A stretch of DNA of 64,000 nucleotides, from assembly GCA_963842575.1 (NCBI GenBank), contig CAWJGS010000010.1, positions 62,001 to 126,000 of the forward strand, given 5' to 3'. Of the stretch, positions 30,429 to 42,929 are shown piece after piece. The position numbers and the translations under genes are program-made. Source of the DNA: JACDER01 sp963842575. GTDB lineage: Bacteria; Actinomycetota; Thermoleophilia; Gaiellales; Gaiellaceae. The first letter of the stretch is position 1. Every line of letters begins with the position of its first letter. The notes under the pieces were generated by a model, which was given only the letters and a program-made list of their open reading frames with translations, made no database searches and was not told the origin of the DNA.

Positions 30429-32260
30429 TCAGTTGTGCTTGGACACGAAGTTCGTGTTGCCGCTGGTGGCGCCCACCCGCATGTACACGTCGACTGCGCC
30501 GTCCGTGTCGCCGGACAGGAGCGGCTCCGCCGTTTCGAAGATGGTGAGAGGCGTGCCCGAGCTCGTGAGCCTCAGCGCCTTGAAGCTCGCCGCGGTCGCT
30601 GCGTCTGTTCCGGCCTGAATGCGGTCGGAGAGCAGGCTCGTGTTGCCGCTGGTGGCGCCCACGCGCATGTACACGTCCGTCGCACCGTCGCCGTCAGAGG
30701 AGAGGAGCGGCTCCGCCGTCTCGAAGACCGTCAACGGGCTGTCCGAGCTGGTCAGCTCGAGCGCCTTGAAGCTCGCCGCGCTCGCTGCGTCCGCTCCCGC
30801 CTGGATGCGGTCGGAGAGCAGGCTGCGTGTTGCCGCTCGTGGCGCCGACACGCATGTACACGTCCGTCGCCCCGTCGCCGTCTTCTGACAGAAGCGGCTC
30901 CGCCGTCTCGAACACCGTCAACGGGCTGTCCGTGCTGGTCAGCTCGAGCGCCTTGAAGCTCGCCGTGGTCGATGCGTCCGCTCCCGCCTGGATGCGGTCG
31001 GACAGCAGGCTGGTGCTGCCGCTGGTGGCGCCCACGCGCATGTACACGTCCGTCGCACCGTCCGTGTCCGAGGCGAGGAGCGGCTCCGCCGTCTCGAACA
31101 CCGTCAGAGGCGAGTCAGTGCTGGTCAGCTCGATCGCCTTGAAGCTGGCGTTGGTGGCGGCGTCCGCTCCCGCCTGGATGCGGTCGGACAGCAGGCTGGT
31201 GCTGCCGCTGGTGGCGCCACGCGCATGTACACGTCCGTCGCACCGTCCGTGTCCGAGGCGAGGAGCGGCTCCGCCGTCTCGAACACCGTCAGAGGCGAGT
31301 CCGTGCTGGTCAGCTCGATCGCCTTGAAGCTGGCGTTGGTGGCGGCGTCCGCTCCCGCCTGGATGCGGTCGGACAGCAGGCTGGTGCTGCCGCTGGTGGC
31401 GCCCACGCGCATGTACACGTCCGTCGCACCGTCGGAGTCCGAGGCGAGGAGCGGCTCCGCCGTCTCGAACACCGTCAGAGGCGAGTCCGTGCTGGTCAGC
31501 TCGAGCGCCTTGAAGCTGGCGTTGGTGGCGGCGTCCGCTCCCGCCTGGATGCGGTCGGAGAGCAGGCTGGTGCTGCCGCTGGTGGCGCCCACGCGCATGT
31601 ACACGTCCGTCGCACCGTCGGTGTCCGAGGCGAGGAGCTGCTCCGCCGTCTCGAACACCGTCAGAGGCGAGTCGGTGCTGGTCAGCTCGAGCGCCTTGAA
31701 GCTCGCGTTCTTGCCTGCGTCCGCTCCAGCCTGGATGCGGTCGGAGAGCAGGCTGGTGTTGCCGCTGGTGGCGCCCACCCGCATGTAGACGTCCGTTGCC
31801 CCGTCGCTGTCGTCCGCGAGAAGCGGCTCCGCCGTTTCGAAGACGGTCAAGGGGCTATCCGAGCTGGTAAGGGCAAGAGCTTTGAAGCTCGCGTTGGTGG
31901 CGGCGTCGGCTCCGGCCTGGATGCGGTCGGAGAGCAGGCTGGTGTTGCCGCTCGTTGCGCCCACGCGCATGTACACGTCGACCGCGCCGTCCGTGTCTCC
32001 AGCCACGAGCGGCTCCGCCGTTTCGAAGACGGTGAGAGGCGAGCCGGAGCTCGTGAGCCTGAGCGCCTTGAACGTGGCCGGTGTGTCGGCGTCCGGTCCT
32101 GCCTGAGCCCGGTCGGAAAGCAAGCTTGTGTTGCCCGCTCCCGCGCCAACGCGCATATAGACATCGACCGCACCGTCCGTGTCGGCGGCGACGAGCTGCT
32201 CTGCCGTTTCGAAGACCGTCAGCGGAGTGCCGCGCACTCGTGAGCTCGAGCACCTTGAAC
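30429..32260 (-). repeat. 186-bp tandem repeat array, ten units
   Basis: The sequence coding YMRV recurs at about 30480, 30666, 30853, 31039, 31224, 31410, 31596, 31782, 31968 and 32154. Outer units diverge more than inner units, as expected for repeats homogenised by recombination. Confidence 0.9.
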
Positions 32261-32388
32261 GACGCGTCGGTTCCCCCGGCGGCAGAGCTGCCGCCGACTC
32301 CGAGGAGTGCGAAGGCCACCGCGGCGAGCGGGACGAGCGCACCGCGCCGGACGCGCCCGATCAGCCCTGATGATCCTCTCGCCTCCAC
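30429..32388 (-). CDS. exported protein of ten 62-residue tandem repeats (three frameshifts)
   Basis: The N-terminal signal peptide (GALVPLAAVAFALLGVGGSSA) points to GTG 32388 as start; ATG 32523 is the longest option. The rest is about ten copies of a 186-bp unit with consensus SFKALELTSxDSPLTVFETA, EPLLASDTDGATDVYMRVGA and TSGNTSLLSDRIQAGADA. The Asp-rich SDTDGATDVY loop and strand pattern resemble propeller or RTX-like repeats of other exported Thermoleophilia proteins. Spacing of the YMRV codons is 186 bp except 187 at about 30830 and 185 at about 31217, and a third shift lies at about 32235. It ends NFVSKHN-stop. Units 3-8 are almost identical in DNA, so copy number may be misassembled. 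Confidence 0.8.
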
Positions 32389-32530
32389 GCCCGCCAGGCC
32401 GTGGATCCTAGTGCATTTTGATACGGCGGCGCGATAATCAGCCAACAGACGAGCAGCCCGAGCAGGAGTCTTCACGGCGCCAGCCCATACATCCGGGCCG
32501 CCCGCTACACTGCCTGCCGACACTCAAGCC

Positions 32531-32563
32531 CCTTTAACCCGGTCCTGTGAGGCCGGAAAGGAG
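32531..32563 (+). promoter_or_regulatory. PyrR-binding RNA hairpin overlapping the pyrR ribosome site
   Basis: GGTCCTGTGAGGCC (32541-32554) matches the PyrR RNA-binding loop consensus (R-TCC-N-G-N-GAGG-Y). CCGG on each side closes an upper stem, a TTTAAC bulge lies on the 5' side, and CCTTT (32531-32535) can pair with AAAGG (32557-32561), which is part of the AAAGGAG Shine-Dalgarno of pyrR. PyrR-UMP binding would stabilise the hairpin and hide the ribosome site, so repression is probably translational rather than by a Bacillus-style terminator. Confidence 0.85.
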
Positions 32564-32569
32564 TCGAGA

Positions 32570-33208
<639 letters not shown>

Positions 33209-33212
<4 letters not shown>

Positions 33213-34204
33213 CAGAGGTGAGAGTCATGCGGGAAGACTTGCGTCCGCCCGCGCCGCCGCCGAGGCGGCACCTGATCTCGATCGAAGACCTGACCCGCGA
33301 GGACGTCGAGCGCCTGCTCGGCACGGCGCGGAGCTTCGCCCGCTCGATGGAGCGCGAGATGAAGAAGCTCCCGACGCTGCGCGGCCGGACGATCGTGAAC
33401 ATGTTCTACGAGTCCTCGACGCGCACGTCCTCCAGCTTCGAGCTGGCCGCGAAGCGGCTGTCGGCGGACACGATCTCGATCAAGGCGGCCGGCTCCTCGG
33501 TGGACAAGGGCGAGTCGCTCAAGGACACGGCGCTCACGCTCGGCGCCTACGACCCGGACGTGATCGTCATCCGCCACCCGCAGATCGGCGCACCGCAGCT
33601 GATCACCAACTACACGAACGCACACATCGTCAACGCCGGCGACGGCAAGCATCAGCACCCGACCCAGGCGCTGCTCGATCTCTTCACGATCCAGGAGGAG
33701 CTCGGCAAGCTCGACGGCCTCCACGTCGCGATCGTCGGCGACGTTCTCCATTCGCGCGTCGCGCGCTCCAACATCCAGGCGCTGACGCTCATGGGCTCAC
33801 GGGTCACGCTGGTCGGCCCGCCGTCGCTCATGCCGCGCGGGATCGAGGCGATGGGTTGCGAGGTCTCGACCGACATCCGCTCGATCGCCGCCGCGGACGT
33901 CGTCTACGTCCTCCGCATGCAGCGGGAGCGGATGGAGGAAGGCGCCAACTACGTGCCGAGCCTGCGCGAGTACAGCGCACGCTGGGGCGTGACGCCGGAG
34001 CGCCTCCGGCCCGGCCAGAAGGTGATGCACCCGGGCCCGATGAACCGCGGGGTCGAGATCGACCCGCGCGTCGCGGATCACGAGGAGTCGCTGATCGAGA
34101 TCCAGGTCCGCGCCGGGCTCGTGACCCGCATGGCCGTCCTGTACGACCTGCTCACGCACGGCCCGGTCGGCGTACAGGCCGCGAGCCTCACGGAGGTGGC
34201 GTGA
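33209..34204 (+). CDS. pyrB: aspartate carbamoyltransferase catalytic chain
   Basis: Joins carbamoyl phosphate and L-aspartate to give N-carbamoyl-L-aspartate. The 331-residue protein has the carbamoyl-phosphate motif FYESSTRTSSSFE (about 70-82), SSVDKGESLKDTA (about 98-110), HQHPTQALLDL (about 149-159), VLRMQRER and HPGPMNRGVEI (about 277-287). The overlap with pyrR (ATGA) indicates translational coupling. No pyrI regulatory subunit is present, as expected for a pyrR-controlled operon. Intact frame. Confidence 0.97.
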
Positions 34205-35506
34205 TGCTGTACTCGAAGCGAGCTCCGAAGGAGAGCATCGTGCTCAAGGGCGCGCGCGTCCTCGACCCGAGCGCGGGAGTGGACGAGGTGCTGGACGTCC
34301 GCGTCGACGACGGCGTCATTGCCGAGGTCGGCACCGTCCTGCATCCGAACGGGCACCGGATTGTCGAGGGCGGCGGGCTGCTGCTGGCGCCTGCGTTCGT
34401 CGACCCGCACGTCCACCTGCGCACTCCCGGCCGCGAGGACGAGGAGACCATCGAGACGGGGACGAAGGCAGCCGCCGCGGGCGGTTACTGCGCGATCTTC
34501 GCGATGCCCAACACCGAGCCGGTGGTCGACTCGGCCGCCGTCCTCGGCGCGCTCGTCGAGACGGCCCAGAAGGAGGCGGAGGTCCCGCTCGGCTTCCTCG
34601 CCGCCATCACCAAGGGCCAGAAGGGAGCCGAGCTGACCGAGATGGCCGAGCTCGCCGACGCCGGTGCTGCCGCCTTCTCGGACGACGGGATGCCGGTGCA
34701 ATCGCCGGCCCTCATGCGGCGCGCACTCCAGTACAGCGCCGTCTCCGGGCGCCGGCTCGCCCTGCACTGCGAGGAGCCGACGCTCTCGCGCGGCGGCCAG
34801 ATGCACGAGGGCGAGGTCTCGGCAGAGCTCGGCTTCGCCGGCTACCCCTCGGTGGCCGAGAGCGTGATGGTCGAGCGTGACCTGTCTCTCGCCGCCTACG
34901 AGAGCCGGCCGCTGCACATCCTGCACGTCTCGGCCCGCGAGTCGGTCGACGCGATCCGCGCCGCACGAGCGGCCAGGGTCGAGGTGACCGCAGAGGTGAC
35001 TCCGCACCATCTCTGCCTGACCGACGAGGCCGTCCGCTCGCTCGACTCGAACGTGAAGATGAACCCGCCGCTCCGCTCCGACGACGACCGCAAAGCGCTG
35101 ATCGAGGCGCTCCAGGACGGGACGATCACCGCGATCGCGACCGACCATGCGCCGCATGCGAGTCACGAGAAAGAAGTGCCCTTCGAAGCGGCGCCGTTCG
35201 GCGTCACCGGTCTCGAGACCGCCTTCGCCTCGCTGTATACCCACCTCGTCGTCCCCGGCCTGCTCCCGCTCGAGACGTTGATCGAGCGCATGTCGGCCGG
35301 CGCAGCGCGGGTGTACGGCCTGCGCGAGCCCAGGATCGAGGTGGGCGCGCCCGCCAACCTCGTTCTGCTCGACACCGCCGCCTCCTGGCGAGTGACCGAG
35401 GACGCCTTCCGGTCACGCTCGAGGAACTCCTGGCTGCTGGGGCAGAAGCTCCAGGGCCAGGTGCGGATGACCATCGCCGAACGGACGCGTGGTGCACGAG
35501 GGATGA
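34204..35506 (+). CDS. pyrC: dihydroorotase (3'-terminal frameshift abolishes its stop)
   Basis: Zinc amidohydrolase that cyclises carbamoyl-aspartate to dihydroorotate. Motifs: VDPHVHLRTPG (metal His pair, about 61-71), MPNTEP, LALHCEEP, LHILHVSARE, TPHHLCLTDE and ATDHAPH (catalytic Asp, about 315-321). The C-terminus reads MTIAERTRGARG and runs into carA without a stop. Removing one A near 35480 gives MTIADGRVVHEG-stop, the standard dihydroorotase ending, with TGA 35504-35506 overlapping carA ATG 35503. The apparent PyrC-CarA fusion is therefore most likely an indel artefact. ATG overlaps the pyrB stop. Confidence 0.93.
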
Positions 35507-36532
35507 AGGGGTTCCTCGTCCTCGAGGATGGAACCGTCTTCCGCGGCGAGTCGGTCGGGGCCGAGGGGTTCGCGTTCGGCGAGGCGGTCTTCACCACGGC
35601 GATGACCGGCTACCAGGAGGTCGTCACCGACCCGAGCTTCGCCGAGCAGATCGTCTGCTTCACAGCGCCGATGGTCGGCAACTACGGCGTCGCGGCGGAG
35701 CGCTGCGAATCCGGCCACGCCTACGCACGGGCGACGATCATGCGCGAAGCGCGCGGGCCGGCCTGGACGGACTGGCTGGTCGAGCGCTCGATCCCGGCGC
35801 TGTCCGGGATCGACACGCGCTCGCTCGTCGTCCACCTGCGCGAGCGAGGTGCCATGCGCGCCGCGGTCGTGATCGGCGACTGCTCCGTCGACGAGGCGCT
35901 GACGGCGGTGCGCGCCCAGCCGTCCATGGAGGGACGTGCGCTCGCGGCCGAGGTCTCGGCGCGCGAGCCGTATGTGGCGGCGAAGGACGGCCGTGTCCGC
36001 GTCGCGGTCGTCGACTACGGCTGCAAGCGCTCGATCGTCCGCCGGCTCGTCGCGGCCGGTGCGGCCGTGACCGTCTTCCCGCACGACGTGGACGCGTCGG
36101 AGCTGGCGCGCCACGACGGCGTCCTCCTCTCCAACGGCCCCGGCGACCCGGGCCCGCTCACGGGCGAGGTCGCCGCGGTCCGCGAGCTCCTGGGCCAGGT
36201 GCCCGTCCTCGGGATCTGCCTGGGGCACCAGCTGCTCGCGCTCGCGACCGGCCACGAGACGTTCAAGCTCAAGTTCGGCCACCGCGGCGCCAATCACCCC
36301 GTGCTGGAGCGGGCCACCGGCCGTGTGCTCGTCACGAGCCAGAACCACGGCTTCGCCGTCGCCCCCAGCGAGGACCGTGAGGCGACGCACGTCTCGCTCT
36401 ACGACGGAACGGTCGAAGGCCTCGACTTTCCCGAGCTGCGCGCACACTCTGTCCAGTTCCATCCCGAGGCTGGCCCCGGGCCGCACGACGCCTGGCCTAT
36501 CCTCGAGCGCTGGGTGGAGGAGGTGAGCGGTC

Positions 36533-36549
<17 letters not shown>
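35503..36549 (+). CDS. carA: carbamoyl-phosphate synthase small (glutaminase) subunit
   Basis: Releases ammonia from glutamine for CarB. The 348-residue protein starts MKGFLVLEDGTVFRG; ALSGIDTRSLVVHLRERGAM is the usual linker. The class I glutamine amidotransferase domain has LLSNGPGDPGP, the nucleophile elbow GICLGHQLLALA (Cys about 240) and the His-Glu pair in SVQFHPEA. ATG 35503 is chosen because the predicted pyrC stop overlaps it (ATGA). In the raw sequence it is in frame with pyrC through an indel. Its 3' end overlaps carB by 17 bp. Confidence 0.95.
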
Positions 36550-39616
<3,067 letters not shown>

Positions 39617-39620
39617 CCGG

Positions 39621-39713
39621 CACGGGGGAACCCATGGTTCCCCCGTGAGCCCCCTCCTTCATGCCTGTGGAAATGCACGTCGCAAGCTGGCCTCTCGCCG
39701 GGCAGAGCCCGGC
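39621..39713 (+). repeat. dispersed two-hairpin repeat, copy B
   Basis: Hairpin 1 (39621-39647) has perfect 12-nt arms CACGGGGGAACC/GGTTCCCCCGTG around CAT. It is followed by AGCCCCCTCCTTC, about 37 variable bases, and hairpin 2 GCCGGGC-AGA-GCCCGGC (39697-39713). It lies between carB and pyrK inside the pyrimidine operon. No T-run follows either hairpin. Confidence 0.85.
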
Positions 39714-39759
39714 TTCGGCCGCGCGACCGCTGCGCTCTCCATCGACGGAGGAGCGCCGC

Positions 39760-40440
39760 TTGGCTAAGCGGGAGCGGCTTGTGTGGTGGGCGTCGAGACG
39801 GTCGGCCCATACACGCTGCTCCGGCTCGAGCGGGGAGGCCTGGAACCGGGCATCCCCGGCCAGTTCTTCATGCTCCAGCCGCCCGAGCGCGTGCTTCCGC
39901 GGCCGATGAGCCTCTGCTGCGCTCCTCGCGGCGAGCTCGGCTTCCTGATCGACCCGATCGGGCCGGGTACCCGCGCGCTCGCGTCGCTCTCGCCGGGCGA
40001 GGAGGTCGCGGTCTACGGGCCGCTCGGCAACGGCTACCGGCTCGATGTCGCCCGGCCGCTTCTGGTCGGCGGCGGGATCGGGATCGCTCCGTTCCCGTAC
40101 CTGTCCGAGGCGCTCGGCGGCCCGCCGGCGCTGCTCGGTTTCCGCAGCCGCCTGGCACGCCGAGGCGGCCGCGCTCGTCCCGAATGCGCAGGTCGTGCTC
40201 GAGCCGACGTACGTGACCGAGGCGCTGCCGGTGGGGGAGCACGACGTCCTCGCCTGCGGGCCCGAGCCGATGCTCGAGGCCGTCCGCGCGCTCGAGCCGG
40301 ACGCCCAGCTCGCCTGGGAAGCGCCCATGGCCTGCGGCTACGGCGCCTGCTACGGCTGCGCGGTCGAGATCGACGGAGAGCTCAAGCGCCTGTGCGTCGA
40401 AGGCCCGGTGCTGGGCGGCCGCGTGAGGGCCGCTGCATGA
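39760..40440 (+). CDS. pyrK: dihydroorotate dehydrogenase electron-transfer subunit (two frameshifts)
   Basis: FAD and [2Fe-2S] subunit passing electrons from dihydroorotate to NAD. VGPYTLLRLERGGLEPGIPGQFFML and RPMSLCCAP form the flavin domain, VGGGIGIAPFPYLSEAL the NAD-type loop, and MACGYGACYGCAVEIDG plus RLCVEG the four cluster cysteines. TTG 39760 is preferred because GGAGGAG lies 6 nt upstream and the frame reads LAKRERLV; inserting one G at 39784 joins it to VVGVETVGPY. A second shift (extra base) at about 40150 connects FRSR to WHAEAAALVP. The stop overlaps pyrD ATG. Confidence 0.87.
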
Positions 40441-41303
40441 GGATCCTCAACGCGTCGGGATGCCTCGACGCTCTGACCGCGCCGGACGTCGCCCGCTCGC
40501 TCGACGCCTTCGTCTCGAAGACGGTCACGCCGCTCCCGCGGGAGGGGAACGCCCCGGTGCGCATCGCCGAGACCGAGGCGGGGATGCTGAACTCGATCGG
40601 TCTCGCAAATCCGGGCCGCGACCGCTTCCTGGCCGAGAACCTGCCCCGTCTGCGCGAGCTCGGCGTTCCGCTGTGGATCTCTGTCGGCGGGTTCAGCGCC
40701 TCCGACTACGCCGAGACCTGTGCCCGGCTCGAGGATGTGACCATCGAGCTCAACCTGTCCTGCCCGAACGTCGAGGAAGCCGCACACACGGCGCATGAGA
40801 TCGTCGCCGCCTGCCGTGCGGCCACCACGCTGCCCCTTTACGCGAAGCTCTCCCCGGCCAACTGGGACGTCGCCGAGGTCGCCCGCGCGGTCGAAGCGGC
40901 CGGCGCGGACGGGCTCTCGCTCGTGAACACCATCCGTGGCCTCAAGCTGGACGAGCGGACGCTGGAGCCTTCTCTCGGTCCCGCCCTCGGAGGCTACTCG
41001 GGGCCTGCGCTCAAGCCGATTGCGCTGGCCGCCGTCTACTCCTGCCGGCGCGCGGTCGAGCTGCCGATCGTCGGGATGGGGGGGATCCGGACCGGGCGCG
41101 ACGTCCTCGAATTTGTTGCCGCCGGAGCCAACGACGTGGCCCTCGGGACCGTCCTCTTCACCGACCCCGAGGCTCCCGTGCGCATCCGAGAGGAGCTGGC
41201 GGCCGAAGTGGCTGCCCTCGGGCACTCGCACGTGGACGAATTGCAAGGGACCGCTCATAGTGGGATTCACCCTCAACCCGGGGTTGAGACTTCTAGGGCA
41301 TAA
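40437..41303 (+). CDS. pyrD: dihydroorotate dehydrogenase, class 1B catalytic subunit
   Basis: FMN enzyme oxidising dihydroorotate to orotate, partnered by PyrK. The 288-residue protein begins MRILNASGCLDAL, a slightly shortened N-terminus. SKTVTPLPREGN, LNSIGLANPG, ELNLSCPNV (the class 1 catalytic Cys, about 107), YAKLSPANWD, LVNTIRGLKLD, YSGPALKPIAL and IVGMGGIRTGRDVLEF are all present. The last 25 residues (after DELQGTAH) are unlike the family and lie over an inverted repeat, so the true end may be earlier. The neighbouring pyrK sets it apart from the quinone-linked class 2 type. Confidence 0.94.
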   Translation: MRILNASGCLDALTAPDVARSLDAFVSKTVTPLPREGNAPVRIAETEAGMLNSIGLANPGRDRFLAENLPRLRELGVPLWISVGGFSASDYAETCARLEDVTIELNLSCPNVEEAAHTAHEIVAACRAATTLPLYAKLSPANWDVAEVARAVEAAGADGLSLVNTIRGLKLDERTLEPSLGPALGGYSGPALKPIALAAVYSCRRAVELPIVGMGGIRTGRDVLEFVAAGANDVALGTVLFTDPEAPVRIREELAAEVAALGHSHVDELQGTAHSGIHPQPGVETSRA

Positions 41304-41310
41304 AAGCCCT
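41273..41310 (+). terminator. possible hairpins at the end of pyrD
   Basis: Two inverted repeats follow each other: CTCAACC/GGTTGAG within the last pyrD codons and AGGGC-ATAAAA-GCCCT just around the TAA. There is no T-run, so they may act as processing or weak termination elements ahead of the mihF promoter. Confidence 0.35.
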
Positions 41311-41334
41311 GCAAACCGGACATTTTCAAGGTCT

Positions 41335-41363
41335 TTGCACGCACGCGCATAGCACGCTACTAT
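41335..41363 (+). promoter_or_regulatory. promoter of mihF-gmk-rpoZ
   Basis: TTGCAC (41335-41340) and TACTAT (41358-41363) are 17 bp apart. Transcription would begin about 41369-41371, one to a few bases before ATG 41373, so the message would be nearly leaderless. No Shine-Dalgarno is visible. Confidence 0.65.
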
Positions 41364-41372
41364 CCGGCGCTT

Positions 41373-41699
41373 ATGGTGACGAAGGCTCCTGTGAAGGCTC
41401 CGAAGCGATCTCTTGATCAACGCATGGATGCGCTCAAGCGGGCTAACGACATCCGCGTTCGACGTGCGAAATTGAAGAAGGATTTGAAGGACGGACGTGC
41501 GAAGATCGAGAAGATCCTCGAGAACCCGCCGGAGTACGTTTCGACGGCCAAGGTGTTCGACATGCTTCTTGCTGTGCCCAAGTTCGGGCGAGTGAAGGCG
41601 GCTCGGTTCCTCAACCAGTGCCGGATCAGCCAGTCGAAGACAGTGGGCGGACTTTCCGACCGGCAGCGAGCGGAGCTGATCGGTCTCTTGAACCGCTGA
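41373..41699 (+). CDS. mihF: integration host factor, actinobacterial type (mIHF)
   Basis: Nucleoid-associated DNA-binding protein essential in mycobacteria. The 108-residue product has a basic helical N-terminus (KRANDIRVRRAKLKKDLKDGRAKI), then LENPPEYVSTAKVFDMLLAVPKFGRVKAARFLNQCRIS, containing the helix-two-turn-helix DNA-binding region (VPKFGRVKAARFL), and GGLSDRQRAELIGLL. Its place before gmk and rpoZ is conserved in Actinobacteria. Translation appears to start at the transcript 5' end. gmk begins 17 bp downstream. Confidence 0.93.
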   Translation: MVTKAPVKAPKRSLDQRMDALKRANDIRVRRAKLKKDLKDGRAKIEKILENPPEYVSTAKVFDMLLAVPKFGRVKAARFLNQCRISQSKTVGGLSDRQRAELIGLLNR

Positions 41700-41716
41700 T
41701 CGACTACGTTTCGGCC

Positions 41717-42307
41717 TTGGCCGAAACCCCAGTCGTCGTCGTAACGGGCCCCTCGGGTGCCGGCAAGGGCACCCTCGAGCGCGTGATCCTCGAGCGCATG
41801 CCGGAGCTTGCGCTCGCGGTCTCGGCTACGACTCGTCCGCGCAGGGGGAGCGAGCAGGACGGGCGCGAGTACTGGTTCATCTCGGACGACGAGTTCGACC
41901 AGCGGGTTGCGCGCGGCGACTTCCTCGAGTGGGTCCCCTACGTCTCCGGGCACCGGTACGGGACGCTCCGCTCGGAGATCGACCGCATCCGCGGCGCGGG
42001 GAAGGTGCCGCTCCTCGACCTCGAGATCGAGGGCGCGCTGCACGTCCGCGACACCGTCCCCGGAGCGGTCACCGTCTTCGTCGATGCGCCGTCCTTCGCC
42101 GAGCTCGAGCGGCGCTTGCGCGAGCGCGCCACTGAGAGCTCCGGAGAGATCGACGAGCGCCTGGAGCTGGCGCGCGAGCAGCGCAAGCGCGCCGGTGAGT
42201 TCGACCATGTGATCGTGAACGACGACGTGGAGCGCGCGGCCGGGGAGCTCGAGGAGATCGTGCGCGCGGCCCTCGCGGCGACTACAGCTACCATGGGCCG
42301 GCCATGA
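41717..42307 (+). CDS. gmk: guanylate kinase
   Basis: Phosphorylates GMP to GDP. The 196-residue protein has the P-loop GPSGAGKGTL (residues 9-18), the GMP-binding SATTRPRRGSEQDGREYWF (about 37-55), GDFLEWVPYVSGHRYGT and the lid region. The start is probably TTG 41717, placing the P-loop at the usual distance from the N-terminus; no ATG or GTG is available between the mihF stop and the P-loop. The 3' end overlaps rpoZ by 4 bp. Frame intact. Confidence 0.94.
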   Translation: MAETPVVVVTGPSGAGKGTLERVILERMPELALAVSATTRPRRGSEQDGREYWFISDDEFDQRVARGDFLEWVPYVSGHRYGTLRSEIDRIRGAGKVPLLDLEIEGALHVRDTVPGAVTVFVDAPSFAELERRLRERATESSGEIDERLELAREQRKRAGEFDHVIVNDDVERAAGELEEIVRAALAATTATMGRP

Positions 42308-42534
42308 TCCATCCCCGCATCGACGAGCTGCTGGAGAACGTCGACTCCCGCTACGCCCTCGTGATCGTCGCCGCCAAGCGCGCGCGGCAGATCAACAACT
42401 ATCACCACCAGCTCGGCGAGGGCACGTTCGACGACTTTCCGCCCCCGCTCGTCGAGTCGCGCTCGAAGAACTACCTGACGATGTCCCTGGAGGAAGTCGC
42501 CCAGGGCAAGATTCGCTACGAGTATCGCGCGTGA
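42304..42534 (+). CDS. rpoZ: RNA polymerase omega subunit
   Basis: Small subunit that folds and stabilises RNA polymerase beta-prime. The 76-residue product shows the omega core: RIDELLENVDSRYALVIVAAKRARQIN (residues 5-31), then the linker YHHQLGEGTFDDFPPPLVES and SLEEVAQGKIRYEYR. ATG overlaps the gmk stop (ATGA). In relatives coaBC follows directly; here a 1.9-kb accessory segment beginning with repeat copy C lies between them. Confidence 0.95.
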   Translation: MIHPRIDELLENVDSRYALVIVAAKRARQINNYHHQLGEGTFDDFPPPLVESRSKNYLTMSLEEVAQGKIRYEYRA

Positions 42535-42929
42535 CGGGCCTAGCGCGCTGCGCGCGCATGCGGCCCTTCACGGGGGAACCCCTGGTTCCCCCATGTGCCC
42601 CCTCCTTGCGTGGCGGCTGCGTACGGTCGCCGTTGCACGAGCCGCTGAGACCGGTTGTGATGCGGACCGCGTTTGGCGCTTGAATCGGCTCTCGCCGGGC
42701 TAAGCCCGGCTTCGCCGAGTTGCACCGACTGAGTGATCGTGTGCCCGAGAGTCTTCGTCCGGCTGCTGCGAATGGCCTTTGCACCGCATGAGGTCCCCGC
42801 ACCGCGTCCTCGTTCTCTAGCCGCGTTCGCTACACATTCGGTGCATCTCGTTTCACACGCGTCACGTTTTTCTGATTACGCTCGCAGTGGGGAGGAGGCT
42901 GGTGGCCCCGAAGGCGGCGGCGCCGCTCC
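42535..42929. other. intergenic region with repeat copy C
   Basis: This 395-bp gap holds copy C of the two-hairpin repeat (42569-42710). The remaining 42711-42929 is less GC-rich (for example TTTCACACGCGTCACGTTTT) and contains no recognisable gene, tRNA or terminator. It may hold promoters that I could not define. Confidence 0.6.
42569..42710 (+). repeat. dispersed two-hairpin repeat, copy C
   Basis: Hairpin 1 (42569-42595): CACGGGGGAACC/GGTTCCCCCATG, one mismatch. It is followed by TGCCCCCTCCTTG, a longer spacer of about 85 bases, and hairpin 2 GCCGGGC-TAA-GCCCGGC (42694-42710), flanked like copy B by CTC before and TTCG after. It marks the rpoZ-side edge of the accessory insertion. Confidence 0.85.

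Noticed and set aside
30429..32260. CRISPR-like regular repeat spacing
   Set aside because: The period is 186 bp with no short repeat/unique spacer alternation, and the units encode a continuous protein repeat.
39621..39647. Intrinsic terminator between carB and pyrK
   Set aside because: The hairpin is strong but followed by AGCCCC rather than a T-run, and the same element recurs elsewhere, so it is listed as a repeat.
42711..42929. Possible small RNA gene in the rpoZ-cupin gap
   Set aside because: No terminator, no recognisable RNA family core and no promoter of quality could be identified by eye.
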